Positions 33,828-42,221 of a stretch of DNA of 64,000 nucleotides are shown here, piece after piece. The DNA comes from Nonomuraea gerenzanensis. GTDB taxonomy: Bacteria > Actinomycetota > Actinomycetes > Streptosporangiales > Streptosporangiaceae. The notes beneath the pieces were generated by a model. That model was not told where the DNA came from. It made no database searches and worked only from the letters and a program-made list of their open reading frames with translations. How positions within the stretch are numbered: the first letter of the stretch is position 1; each line of letters opens with the position of its first letter. A program made the position numbers and the translations under genes. The stretch covers positions 11,152,501-11,216,500 of the forward strand of contig NZ_CP084058.1 in NCBI RefSeq assembly GCF_020215645.1, read 5' to 3'.

Positions 33828-34040
33828 TTGAGAGACAACCTCGACCTCGCCGCGAGCGCCCAGGAACTGGCTGACGCCGCCCCGACGGGATCGATCGACC
33901 GCGCCGCCGCCTCGTCCGTGGCGATCACGCTCGCCACCACCCGTGACATGAACGACGCCAGGCAGACCCTGGACGGCGTCTCGCCCGAAGAGGTCCGGCA
34001 GGCGGCGCTGGCCTTGTTCGACCGTCTCTCGACCCAGTAG
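33828..34040 (+). CDS. small hypothetical protein (TTG start)
   Basis: A 70-residue protein. TTG 33828 is preferred because GAGGAG lies 6 bases upstream; the frame could also begin at ATG 33780, overlapping the SnoaL-like stop. It reads RDNLDLAASAQELADAAPTG ... TTRDMNDARQTLDGVSPEEV, helical, with no recognised family. Confidence 0.5.
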   Translation: MRDNLDLAASAQELADAAPTGSIDRAAASSVAITLATTRDMNDARQTLDGVSPEEVRQAALALFDRLSTQ

Positions 34041-34059
34041 GCGCAGCTCGGATCAAGCA

Positions 34060-34140
34060 GCACCACCGGCGGGCGCCAGGCGAGGCTTCGGGGGCGGGCG
34101 CCAGGCAGGACTGGCGGCGGGCCGTCAGGCGGAGCGTCAG
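34060..34140. repeat. degenerate GCGGGCG(C/T)CAGGCG repeats
   Basis: Imperfect copies of a GGGCG(C/T)CAGGCGGG-like unit appear about six times, running into the 3' end of the TetR gene at 34137. They probably arose by slippage; the last copies encode the C-terminal LTPADRPA of the regulator. No regulatory role is evident. Confidence 0.45.
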
Positions 34141-34751
34141 GCGGGGCGATCGGCGGGCGTCAGGCGGGACTCCACGGCGCGGCGGGCGCGGGCGGCGGCC
34201 CGCTGGTCGCCGTGGAGCTGGATCGCGTGGTTCAGCGCCATGACCACCCCGAGCAGCTCGAACACCACCTGCTCCGGATCCGTGCCCCGGGGCAGCTCCC
34301 CCGCGGCCACGGCCCGGCCCACCTCCTTGCCCAGCCGCCCCCGCCACGCCTCGAACCGGCTCTCGACCGCGTCCCGCACCACCCCCGGCCGCCCGTCGAA
34401 CTCGTGCGCCGCCGCCACGAAGAAGCAACCACCGGGAAAGACCTGCCGTTCCAGGTAGGAGATCCACGCCTCGCACAGCACCCGCAGCCGCGCCAGCCCC
34501 GGCGCGGCGGGCAGGGCGGGCTCCCACACCTCGGCGCGGAAGATCTCCCCGGCCCGCTCCAGGACGGCGAGCTGCAACGCCTCCTTGGAGCCGAAGTGCC
34601 CGAGCACGCCTGACTTGCTCATGTCCAGCTCGGTGGCGAGCCGCCCGATGGTCAGCCCTTCGAGCCCCTCCTTGGACGCGATGGCCACCGAGCGGTCGAG
34701 GATGGCCGCCCGGGTGCCCAGCGCCTCGGCGGCCGACCTGCGCGGGCTCAT
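34137..34751 (-). CDS. TetR family regulator divergent from fabH-like gene
   Basis: A 204-residue protein. The HTH reads RAAILDRSVAIASKEGLEGLTIGRLATELDMSKSGVLGHFGSKEALQLAVLERAG. The C-terminal domain begins AWISYLERQVFPGGCFFVAAAHEFDGRPG, typical of a large TetR_C group. A perfect palindrome lies 44 bases upstream of the start, inside the promoter of the fabH-like gene, which is its likely target. Confidence 0.9.
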   Translation of the reverse strand: MSPRRSAAEALGTRAAILDRSVAIASKEGLEGLTIGRLATELDMSKSGVLGHFGSKEALQLAVLERAGEIFRAEVWEPALPAAPGLARLRVLCEAWISYLERQVFPGGCFFVAAAHEFDGRPGVVRDAVESRFEAWRGRLGKEVGRAVAAGELPRGTDPEQVVFELLGVVMALNHAIQLHGDQRAAARARRAVESRLTPADRPA

Positions 34752-34794
34752 CCGAGACCCCGTGGTGCGTCGTTCATGCGGGCCACTTTAGCGT

Positions 34795-34816
34795 CCGAAC
34801 GTTCGGTTGCTATAGT
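34795..34816. promoter_or_regulatory. TetR operator and -10 box of the fabH-like gene
   Basis: CCGAACGTTCGG (34795-34806) is a perfect 12-base palindrome. TATAGT (34811-34816) follows as a -10 box, eight bases before the start codon of the fabH-like gene. The operator would lie between the -35 and -10 boxes, so a bound repressor blocks polymerase. The short leader suggests a nearly leaderless transcript. Confidence 0.75.
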
Positions 34817-34823
34817 CCGCCGC

Positions 34824-35762
34824 ATGAGTGGATCACGACTTGTCGCCACAGGTCACTACCAGCCCGCCAGGATCCTGACCAACGACGAGCTGGCGGAGCT
34901 GGTGGACACCAGCGACGAGTGGATCAGCAAGCGGGTCGGCATCCGCACCAGGCACGTGGCCGAGGACGGCGAGAGCGTCGCCGACCTGGCCACGCACGCC
35001 GCCGCGAAGGCGCTGGCCGGCAGCGGCCTGCGACCCGCCGACATCGACCTCGTGCTGGTCGCCACCTGCACCCAGACCGAGCGCGCCCCGAACGTCGCCT
35101 CCCGCGTCGCCGCCGGCCTGGGCGTCCCGGGCGGCGCGCTCATGGACCTCGGCGCCTCCTGCTCCGGCTTCACCCACGCCCTGGCGCAGGCCGACCACGC
35201 CATCCGGGCGGGCGCCGCCACCCATGCCCTGGTCGTGGGGGCCGACAAGATGACCGCGGTGACCGACTGGACCGACAGGACCACCTGCGTGCTCACCGGC
35301 GACGGCGCCGGCGCGGCCGTGGTGAGCGCGGCCGAGCAGGCGGAGATCGGCCCGGTCGTGTGGGGCTCGGCACCCGAGCTGGGCCGGGCCGTCCGCATCG
35401 AGGGCACCCCCACCCGCTTCTCCCAGGACGGCCAGACCGTCTACCGCTGGGCCACCACCCGGCTGCCCGCGCTGGCCCGGCAGGCGTGCGAGCGCGGCGG
35501 CGTCCGCCCGGAAGACCTGGCGGCGGTGGTCCTGCACCAGGCGAACCTGCGCATCATCGAGCCCATCGCCGACAAGCTCGGCGCGGTCAACGCGATCGTC
35601 GCCAAGGACGTGGTGGACTCGGGCAACACCTCGGGCGCCAGTGTGCCCCTGGCGCTGGCGAAGCTGCTGGAGCGCGGCGAGGTGCCGCGGGGCGCGCCGA
35701 TGCTGCTGTTCGGCTTCGGCGGCAACCTGTCCTACGCGGGCATGGTGGTCCGCTGCCCCTGA
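34824..35762 (+). CDS. beta-ketoacyl-ACP synthase III (FabH-like)
   Basis: A 312-residue KAS III. The catalytic triad is complete: C113 in GASCSGF, H238 in LHQANLRI and N268 in DSGNTSGAS. The start TGHYQPARILTNDELAELVDTSDEWI is standard FabH. It condenses an acyl-CoA starter with malonyl-ACP. It stands alone, not in a fatty-acid synthase cluster, and under its own TetR regulator. A specialised starter-unit or ester-forming role is possible. A housekeeping copy is expected elsewhere. Confidence 0.92.
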   Translation: MSGSRLVATGHYQPARILTNDELAELVDTSDEWISKRVGIRTRHVAEDGESVADLATHAAAKALAGSGLRPADIDLVLVATCTQTERAPNVASRVAAGLGVPGGALMDLGASCSGFTHALAQADHAIRAGAATHALVVGADKMTAVTDWTDRTTCVLTGDGAGAAVVSAAEQAEIGPVVWGSAPELGRAVRIEGTPTRFSQDGQTVYRWATTRLPALARQACERGGVRPEDLAAVVLHQANLRIIEPIADKLGAVNAIVAKDVVDSGNTSGASVPLALAKLLERGEVPRGAPMLLFGFGGNLSYAGMVVRCP

Positions 35763-35814
35763 CTCGTCGCCGCCGGTGGTTGCGCTCAGCGACCGGGGCG
35801 AACACTGTGGAGGC

Positions 35815-36552
35815 ATGCCAGGCGTCGACACCCTGGACGGCCTGTTGCGGGCCGTCGCGGAATTCCGTACGGACGACTACGAGCTGCCGGTCGAGAAGGG
35901 CGCGCTCGACCGGGCCAGGCGCTCGCTGGAGGAGACGGGGCTGCTGCTGCTCGGCGAGGTCCACGGGGTCAGGGAGAACCCGCTGATCATCCTCGGGCTC
36001 ATGCGGGCGCTCGGCCTGACCCACCTCGCCCTCGAATGGCCGCAGAACCTCAAGCCGCAGCTCGACGTCTACCTGTCCGACGGTACGGGGCTCGACCATC
36101 CGCTGTGGTGGCTGGGTGACGGGCGCGTGACGGCGGGGCACTTCGCGGTGCTGAAGGCGATCCCGGGGCTGACGGTCACGCTGTTCGACGGGGGGATGTT
36201 CACCGGCGACTGGTCGCAGCGGGACGCGTTGATGGCCGAGCGGGTGCTGGCCGAGCGGCCCCGGTCCACGCTGGTGGTGGCGGGCAACGCCCACACGCTG
36301 ACCTCGCCGACCGAGCTGGGCCTGCCGATGGGGGCCTGCCTGGCCAGCGCGCGGCCGGCGCTGGAGAGCGTGCGCATCCAGTACGGAATCGGGAGTTACT
36401 ACAACATCGAGCCGAGGCAGAGCAGGGGGTACGCGGCGGTGGCCGGGTTGTACGCGGCGGACGGGGAGCTGTGCGTGGGGTTGCCGGAGTTCGGCGAGGC
36501 CACGGTGCCGCACCTGCCCGTCGAGCTGCTGCGGGACCGCCTCGGGTTCTGA
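35815..36552 (+). CDS. TraB/ChaN-like (EreA superfamily) protein
   Basis: A 245-residue protein from ATG 35815 with GGAGG upstream. [20 protein letters not shown] holds the conserved Glu-x-His of the TraB/ChaN/EreA superfamily. It continues with [12 protein letters not shown] and [20 protein letters not shown], whose NAH motif is the second conserved block. Members include haem-binding ChaN and erythromycin esterases; the activity of this subgroup is unknown. No signal peptide, so cytoplasmic. Confidence 0.65.
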   Translation: MPGVDTLDGLLRAVAEFRTDDYELPVEKGALDRARRSLEETGLLLLGEVHGVRENPLIILGLMRALGLTHLALEWPQNLKPQLDVYLSDGTGLDHPLWWLGDGRVTAGHFAVLKAIPGLTVTLFDGGMFTGDWSQRDALMAERVLAERPRSTLVVAGNAHTLTSPTELGLPMGACLASARPALESVRIQYGIGSYYNIEPRQSRGYAAVAGLYAADGELCVGLPEFGEATVPHLPVELLRDRLGF

Positions 36553-36571
36553 GCGGGCGGGCCCGGCGCGG

Positions 36572-36712
36572 GTGCCGCGGCACCGCACGTTGCGCGCGGT
36601 CATCGGCTGGAGCTGGAACCTGCTGTCGGAGCGCGAGCGTGAGCTGCTGCGCGGCCTCACGGTCTTCTCGGGCGGCGCCAGGTACGAGGCCGTCTCCCGG
36701 GTCCGCGGCGGC
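36572..36712 (+). pseudogene. fragment of a regulator with SARP/LuxR-ATPase domain
   Basis: A short frame reads [20 protein letters not shown], then [20 protein letters not shown]. This is the conserved winged stretch after the NB-ARC ATPase in AfsR- and LuxR-type regulators (RTLRAVVEWSWDLL...ERALLRRLAVFAGG). Everything before and after it is lost. It is a decayed piece of a large regulator. Confidence 0.65.
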
Positions 36713-36755
36713 GACCTGGACTCGCGCTGGAGCGGCTGCCGCCCGCACGGCGCTG

Positions 36756-36896
36756 CCGATCCTGACCACGGGTCCGGAGCCTGTAGGCTGCGGATTCCTC
36801 ACCTTCGTGCAGCCGCCCGGCCGGCCCCTCGACTCCCCAGGTCGCGGCCACGGCCTGGCGGATGTCCGGAGTCAGAGGCGTGTTGACGTAGATCAC
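36756..36896 (-). pseudogene. possible N-terminal fragment of an aminoglycoside phosphotransferase-like protein
   Basis: On the minus strand, [20 protein letters not shown], then [20 protein letters not shown] resembles the N-terminus of APH-type kinases (GGEENATYRV), after which the frame degenerates. It faces the regulator fragment at 36572. The two remnants fill the otherwise gene-free 36553-36975. Confidence 0.35.
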
Positions 36897-36975
36897 ACCG
36901 TCCGGCTACGTGCTTCCCGTTTGGCGGCGGATGCGCCAAGGTTAGGGCAACTTGCACCGCGAGGTAAGGAGAGCA

Positions 36976-37989
36976 GTGGCCAGTCCTGGCACCATCGACA
37001 CTCGAGGCAGTGACTTCGCCCGACTAGCCCATCGCATTGCGGACGCCGGTCTTCTCGACCGGCGTCCCTTTTATTACGCCGTCCGGATGAGCATCGCCGC
37101 CGTCGTGTACGCCGGCGGCTGGGCCCTGTTCGCCTGGGTGGGCGACTCCTGGTGGCAACTCCTCGTCGCGGCCGCCCTGGCTGTGATCTTCGCGCAGTTC
37201 GGCTTCCTCGCCCACGACCTCGGGCACCGCCAGGTGTTCAGGACGCGTCGCCCCAGCGACATCGCGGGCCTGGTGATCGGCAACCTCGGCGTCGGGCTCG
37301 GCTGGGGCTGGTGGACCACCAAGCACAACAAGCACCACGCCAACCCCAACCACGAGGATCACGACCCCGACGTCTCACCCGCCGTGATCGTCTGGTCGCA
37401 GGACCAGGCCGCCCGCAGCACCGGCCTGCCCCGGTTCATCGCCAAGTACCAGGCGTTCTGGTTCTTCCCGCTGCTCACGCTGGAGGCCTGGCACCTGCAC
37501 ATCGCCAGCGTCAAGGCGCTGTTCCAGCCCACCGCCAAGCGCCGCAACCTGGAGCTGGCGCTGCTGCTGGCGCACTTCGTGCTCTACTTCGGCGTGGTCT
37601 TCACCGTGCTGCCCTTCGGCATGGCCCTGCTGTTCCTCGTCGTGCACCAGGGGGTGTTCGGGGTCTACCTCGGCTGCACGTTCGCGCCCAACCACAAGGG
37701 CATGCCCGTGCTGACCAAGGAGGACAAGCTGGACTTCCTCCGCAAGCAGGTGCTGACCTCCCGCAACGTGCGCGGCAACCTGTTCACCGACGTGGCGCTC
37801 GGCCAGCTCAACTACCAGATCGAGCACCACCTGTTCCCCCACATGCCGGCGCCGAACCTGCGCAAGGCCCAGCCCATCGTCGAGCGCTACTGCCAGGAGA
37901 TCGGCGTCGACTACCTCCAGACCGGCCTCATCGAGTCCTACGGGCAGGCGCTGCGGCACCTGCACGAGGTGGGCGCCAAGCTGCGCTGA
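36976..37989 (+). CDS. membrane fatty acid / acyl-CoA desaturase
   Basis: A 337-residue protein starting at GTG 36976, chosen because AAGGAG lies 5 bases upstream. All three histidine boxes of the di-iron desaturases are present: HDLGH, HNKHH (in TKHNKHHANPNHED) and QIEHHLFPH. Four to six membrane segments surround them. The QxxHH third box is that of acyl-lipid or front-end type desaturases. It inserts a cis double bond into membrane acyl chains, using ferredoxin or another electron donor not encoded nearby. Confidence 0.92.
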   Translation: MASPGTIDTRGSDFARLAHRIADAGLLDRRPFYYAVRMSIAAVVYAGGWALFAWVGDSWWQLLVAAALAVIFAQFGFLAHDLGHRQVFRTRRPSDIAGLVIGNLGVGLGWGWWTTKHNKHHANPNHEDHDPDVSPAVIVWSQDQAARSTGLPRFIAKYQAFWFFPLLTLEAWHLHIASVKALFQPTAKRRNLELALLLAHFVLYFGVVFTVLPFGMALLFLVVHQGVFGVYLGCTFAPNHKGMPVLTKEDKLDFLRKQVLTSRNVRGNLFTDVALGQLNYQIEHHLFPHMPAPNLRKAQPIVERYCQEIGVDYLQTGLIESYGQALRHLHEVGAKLR

Positions 37990-38034
37990 CCTCCCGGCCG
38001 GCCGCCCACGGCCGGCCAGCCCTCAGGGCGCCCC

Positions 38035-38256
38035 TCACCGGGCGCCCTCCTCCTCCAGCCGCTCGATCAGCCGGTCACGGCGGCGTTCGAGCTCGGCGAT
38101 CAACTCGACCTGCTCGTCCGCCTGGCTGATCATCGCCGAGACCTCGATCTGGTCGGTCGCGCCCATGTCGCGGATCTGGTCGCGCACGTCCTGGTTCTCG
38201 GCTCGCAACCTGGTCAGGTCCTCTTCGATCTGCCGGAGTTCGTCCTTAGTGCTCAT
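38035..38256 (-). CDS. small coiled-coil protein
   Basis: A 73-residue, highly charged protein that is nearly all heptad-like coiled coil (KDELRQIEEDLTRLRAENQD ... ELERRRDRLIERLEEEG). It has no membrane segment or known domain. It is convergent with the desaturase and divergent from the histidine kinase. Similar short coiled-coil proteins are common in Streptosporangiales; function unknown. Confidence 0.65.
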   Translation of the reverse strand: MSTKDELRQIEEDLTRLRAENQDVRDQIRDMGATDQIEVSAMISQADEQVELIAELERRRDRLIERLEEEGAR

Positions 38257-38325
38257 CCAACGCCCCTACCCAGAAGCGCCGCCGCGATTACCCGACCGCG
38301 TGCGTGGCCGTACAGAATGAGGGGC

Positions 38326-39456
38326 ATGCGCAGGCCGTCGCCCAGCACGATCGTGTCGGTCGTCACCATCGCCGCCGTGCTGGCCGGCTCCTTCCTCGCC
38401 TTCGCCAACTCCGGCCCGACCAACGTGCTGGACGTCGTGCTGCCGCTGGTCGCCTGCGCCGGGCTGCTGGCCAGGGAGCGTTATCCGGTCGTGGCGCTGG
38501 TCGTGGTGACGGTGTCCGTGGCCGCCTACTACCCGTACGCGGGGCTCGACGGGCCGCTCGTCGTGATGTTGTTCGTCGTGCTCTACACGGCGGCCGACCG
38601 CGGTCACCTCACGGCGGCCATCGCCACGGGGGCGGCGGCGCTGCTGGCCATGGGCGTCGGCGAGACCGGCGGGATCAGGCACGTGGACGACAGCACGTTC
38701 ATCATGATCACGGGCTGGGTGGTCGCGTCCATCGCGTTCGGCGGGGTCACGCGCAACCGCCGCGCGTACCTGTCGGAGGCCCGTCAGCACGCGCTCGACG
38801 CCCTGCTGACCAAGGAGGAGGAGGCCAGGCGGCGGGCCAGCGAGGAGCGGCTGCGCATCGCCAGGGAGCTGCACGACGTGCTCGGGCACAACATCTCCAT
38901 GATCAACGTGCAGGCGTCCGCGGCGCTGCACGGCATCCGCAAGCGGCCGGAGGACGCCGAGGCGGCGCTGCGCACGATCAAGGAGACCAGCAAGGAGACG
39001 CTGCGCGAGCTGCGGACCACGCTGGGCGTGCTGCGCCAGGTCGACGAGGACGCGCCGGTCGCGCCCGCCGACAGCCTGGCGCGGCTGGACGCGCTGGTCG
39101 CGGCATCGGGCCTGACGGTACGCACGGAGCTGCCCGAGCCGCTCGGCGCGCTGCCGACCGAGGTGGACCTGGCCGCCACCCGCATCGTCAGGGAGGCGCT
39201 GACGAACGTCTCCCGCCACTCGGGCACGCGGGAGGCCACGCTCACGATCACCACCGAGGCCGGAGACATCATCATCACCGTGGACGACGACGGACCCGGC
39301 GCCACGTACGACGGGGGCAGCGGCTTCGGGATCCAGGGCATGCGTGAGCGCGCGACGGCGCTCGGCGGCACCCTGGAGGCCGGCCCGCGCCCCGGGGGCG
39401 GCTTCCGCGTCACCGCCCGCCTGCCACTGACCCAGCCGACGAACGGGGCCCGATGA
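38326..39456 (+). CDS. NarL-family sensor histidine kinase
   Basis: A 376-residue protein from ATG 38326 (GAGGGG upstream). The first 140 residues contain four to five membrane helices. HisKA_3 holds H183 in ARELHDVLGHNISMI, a DesK/LiaS-like block. The HATPase domain follows: REALTNVSRHSG and VDDDGPGA ... GFGIQGMRERATALGG. It overlaps the response regulator gene by ATGA, so the two form a pair. It lies directly upstream of cydAB, which might be its target; that is inferred from position only. Confidence 0.93.
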   Translation: MRRPSPSTIVSVVTIAAVLAGSFLAFANSGPTNVLDVVLPLVACAGLLARERYPVVALVVVTVSVAAYYPYAGLDGPLVVMLFVVLYTAADRGHLTAAIATGAAALLAMGVGETGGIRHVDDSTFIMITGWVVASIAFGGVTRNRRAYLSEARQHALDALLTKEEEARRRASEERLRIARELHDVLGHNISMINVQASAALHGIRKRPEDAEAALRTIKETSKETLRELRTTLGVLRQVDEDAPVAPADSLARLDALVAASGLTVRTELPEPLGALPTEVDLAATRIVREALTNVSRHSGTREATLTITTEAGDIIITVDDDGPGATYDGGSGFGIQGMRERATALGGTLEAGPRPGGGFRVTARLPLTQPTNGAR

Positions 39457-40121
39457 TCCGCGTACTGCTCGCCGACGACCAGACCCTGGTGCGTGCCGGG
39501 TTCCGCTCCATCCTCAGCGACGAGGACGACATCGAGGTGGTGGCCGAGGCCGCCAACGGCGCGCAGGCGATCGCCGGGGCCCGCGAGCACCGGCCCGACG
39601 TGGTGCTCATGGACATCCGCATGCCCGAGCTCGACGGCCTGGAGGCCACCCGCCGCATCGCGGGCGACCCGGCGCTCGACGGCGTGAAGGTGATCATCCT
39701 GACCACGTTCGACCTCGACGACTACGTCTACGGCGCGCTGCGGGCCGGCGCCGGCGGCTTCCTGGTCAAGGACACCGAGCCGGCCGAGCTGATCCACGCC
39801 GTCAGGGTCGTGGCCAGGGGAGACGCGCTGATCGCGCCGTCGATCACGCGGCGGCTGATCGCCGAGTTCGCCGGCCGGGTCAAGCGGCCCGAGCCGGGCC
39901 CCGAGCTGAACGCGCTCACCGAGCGGGAGCGCGAGGTCATGACGCTGGTGGCGGGCGGCCTGTCCAACGACGAGATCGCGGCCCGCCTCGTGCTCAGCCC
40001 GGCCACGGCGAAGACGCACGTCAGCCGCATCATGACCAAGCTGCGCGTGCGTGACAGGGCCCAGCTCGTGGTCATCGCGTACGAGGCCGGCATGATCACG
40101 CCGGGCTGGCTTACTCCCTGA
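39453..40121 (+). CDS. LuxR/NarL-family response regulator
   Basis: A 222-residue protein. The receiver domain has acidic pair D8-D9, phosphoacceptor D54 (VVLMDIRMPELDG) and the conserved Thr and Lys (ILTTFD, FLVKDTEP). The C-terminal GerE/LuxR HTH reads ALTEREREVMTLVAGGLSND ... VLSPATAKTHVSRIMTKL. It is coupled to the kinase before it. Complete and probably functional. Confidence 0.94.
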   Translation: MIRVLLADDQTLVRAGFRSILSDEDDIEVVAEAANGAQAIAGAREHRPDVVLMDIRMPELDGLEATRRIAGDPALDGVKVIILTTFDLDDYVYGALRAGAGGFLVKDTEPAELIHAVRVVARGDALIAPSITRRLIAEFAGRVKRPEPGPELNALTEREREVMTLVAGGLSNDEIAARLVLSPATAKTHVSRIMTKLRVRDRAQLVVIAYEAGMITPGWLTP

Positions 40122-40218
40122 GTCGTACGCCGGCGGGCCTCATGCGACCCGGGAGGTAAGCCGGGTGCCCTCCCCGGCATGACGCGGCGGGCCCGGCCGT
40201 ACCGGGAGGGTCTGTGGC

Positions 40219-41469
40219 ATGGACATCGTGGACCTCGCCCGCCTGCAGTTCGCGCTCACGGCGGGCGCGCACTTCCTGTTCGTGGCGCTCACGCTGGGCC
40301 TGGCGACGCTGGTCGCCGTCGTCCAGACCCGCGCCACCTTCGGCGGCGATCCCGTGCACCTGCGGATGACCCGGTTCTGGGGCCAGCTCTACATCATCAA
40401 CTACGCGATGGGCATCGTCACCGGGCTCGTGATGGAGTTCCAGCTCGGGCTGTCGTGGAGCGGGCTGACCGAGTACGCGGGCGACGTGTTCGGCTCGGCG
40501 CTGGCCATCGAGGCGCTGGTGGCGTTCTTCGTCGAGTCCACGTTCCTGGGATTGTGGATCTTCGGCTGGAACAAGCTGAACCGGTGGGCGCACCTGGCGC
40601 TCATCTGGGTGGTGACGCTGACCGCGTACGCGTCGGCGTTCTGGATCATGGTCGCCAACGGCTTCCTGCAGAACCCGGTCGGGCACGTGGCGGAGGGCGG
40701 GCGGCTGCGGCTGACGGACTTCGGGGCCATGGTGGCCAACCCGGCGGCGCAGGTGGCGTTCTGGCACGTGCTGTTCGGGGCGATGGTCGTCGGCGGGTTC
40801 TTCATGGCCGGGGTGAGCGCGTACCACCTGCGCAGGCGCACCCCCGAGCAGGATCTGTTCCGCAAGTCGCTGCGGATCGGGATCGGCGTGGCGCTGCCCG
40901 CCCTGCTCCTGACGGCCACGTTCGGCGGGCTCGGGTTCGAGACCATGCAGCCGACGAAGGTCGCCGCGTGGGTCGGCTCGCCCGAGCGGCTGGCCGCCGC
41001 GCAGGCCGAGATGGTGGCCAGGTTCGGCCCCGGCGACTACCTGCCTCCGGTGGAGGCGGTGCAGACGAGCGGCATCACGATGATGGCGCTGTTCGCGCTC
41101 ATGCTGTTCGTGGCCGGGCCGAGTTTCCTGCTCATGCTGATCCGGCCGGTGGTGCGCGGGTTCAGGCTGTGGCACCGGCTGCTGACGCTGATGATCCCGG
41201 TCCCGTTCGTCACCGTGCTGGCCGGCTGGGTCTTCCGCGAGCTGGGGCGCCAGCCGTGGGCCGTGTACGGGCTGCTGCGGACGTCCGAGGCCATGTCGCC
41301 GGTGACCGGAGGGCAGCTGGTTTTCTCGCTGGCCGCGTTCGTCACGGTGTTCGCGGTGCTCATCGTGGTCAACTACTGGCTGCTGGCCAGGCAGGCGCGG
41401 CGCGGGCCCGGCGCGGTGGCGCTGGGCGACCGGCCGGTCGAGACCCCCGTTCCTGCTCCTTCGTTCTAG
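40219..41469 (+). CDS. cydA: cytochrome bd oxidase subunit I
   Basis: A 416-residue membrane protein with about nine helices. RLQFALTAGAHFLFVALTLG contains H18, the haem b595 ligand. FGWNKLNRW, WHVLFGAMVVGGFFMAG (haem b558 region) and FRELGRQPWAVYGLLRT, the conserved GRQPW quinol motif, are present. It reduces oxygen to water with menaquinol at high affinity. It is shorter than the E. coli protein (522), consistent with a short Q-loop form. Upstream lies a two-component pair; cydB follows 11 bases later. Confidence 0.93.
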   Translation: MDIVDLARLQFALTAGAHFLFVALTLGLATLVAVVQTRATFGGDPVHLRMTRFWGQLYIINYAMGIVTGLVMEFQLGLSWSGLTEYAGDVFGSALAIEALVAFFVESTFLGLWIFGWNKLNRWAHLALIWVVTLTAYASAFWIMVANGFLQNPVGHVAEGGRLRLTDFGAMVANPAAQVAFWHVLFGAMVVGGFFMAGVSAYHLRRRTPEQDLFRKSLRIGIGVALPALLLTATFGGLGFETMQPTKVAAWVGSPERLAAAQAEMVARFGPGDYLPPVEAVQTSGITMMALFALMLFVAGPSFLLMLIRPVVRGFRLWHRLLTLMIPVPFVTVLAGWVFRELGRQPWAVYGLLRTSEAMSPVTGGQLVFSLAAFVTVFAVLIVVNYWLLARQARRGPGAVALGDRPVETPVPAPSF

Positions 41470-41480
41470 GGACGCTTGTC

Positions 41481-42221
41481 ATGGAGATCTTCATCCTGGG
41501 CTTCTTCGCCATCGGTTACCTCGTGCTGGCCGGCGCGGACATCGGGGTCGGCATGGCGCTGCCGTACCTGGGCCGGTCGGCGGGCGAGCGGCGCGAGGTG
41601 ATCGCCGCGATCGCGCCGTTCTTCCTGGGCAACGAGGTGTGGCTGGTGGCCACGGCGGGGGTGCTGGCGGGGCTCTTCCCCCGGCTGGAGGGCGAGCTGC
41701 TGCACGGCAACCACACCGTGGTGGTGACGCTGCTGGTGGCCTGGGTCGTGCGCGACATGGGGCTGTGGCTGCGCGGCCGGCTGCCGGGGGCGCGCTGGCA
41801 GGCGGGCTGGGACGGCGCGATCGCGGCCGGGAGCTGGGGGCTGGCGCTGAGCTGGGGCATGCTGCTGTCGCAGGTGCTGCTCGGCATCCAGGGGCCGGTG
41901 GCGCTGCTGCCCGCGCTGGTGCTGGCCGCGTTGTTCGGCACGCACGGGCTGACGTTCGCGGCGCTGCGGCTGCGCGGGACGCTGCGGGCGCGGGCCGCGG
42001 TGCTCGCCGGCGGGGCCGGGGAGGGGCGCACGTACGCGCTGACCTCGGCGGCGCTGGTGGTCGTGGGGGTGCTGGCCGGGCTCCGGCTGCCGCTGGAGCC
42101 CGGCACGTCGGGGCCGCTGCTGGTGCCGGTGGTCCTGACCTTGATCCCGTTCCTGGTGGCGGTCCAGGCGTGGGTGTGGTGGACGTTCAGGCACCGGGTG
42201 AGCGGGCCCTCCTACCTGTGA
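41481..42221 (+). CDS. cydB: cytochrome bd oxidase subunit II (short)
   Basis: A 246-residue membrane protein. The start MEIFILGFFAIGYLVLAGAD is recognisable CydB (normally FxxxGYxxLDGFDxG; here LAGADIGVGM). It continues with FFLGNEVWLVATAGVLAGLFP, a CydB hallmark. At 246 residues it is about 100 shorter than typical subunits (330-380), with some six or seven helices. It ends adjacent to the convergent nucleotidase with no gap. No cydCD assembly transporter is nearby. Confidence 0.85.
   Translation: MEIFILGFFAIGYLVLAGADIGVGMALPYLGRSAGERREVIAAIAPFFLGNEVWLVATAGVLAGLFPRLEGELLHGNHTVVVTLLVAWVVRDMGLWLRGRLPGARWQAGWDGAIAAGSWGLALSWGMLLSQVLLGIQGPVALLPALVLAALFGTHGLTFAALRLRGTLRARAAVLAGGAGEGRTYALTSAALVVVGVLAGLRLPLEPGTSGPLLVPVVLTLIPFLVAVQAWVWWTFRHRVSGPSYL

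Noticed and set aside
40179..41469. Long frame covering cydA in a different frame before joining cydB
   Set aside because: Only its last part, from 41481, is cydB; the first part is a shadow of cydA.
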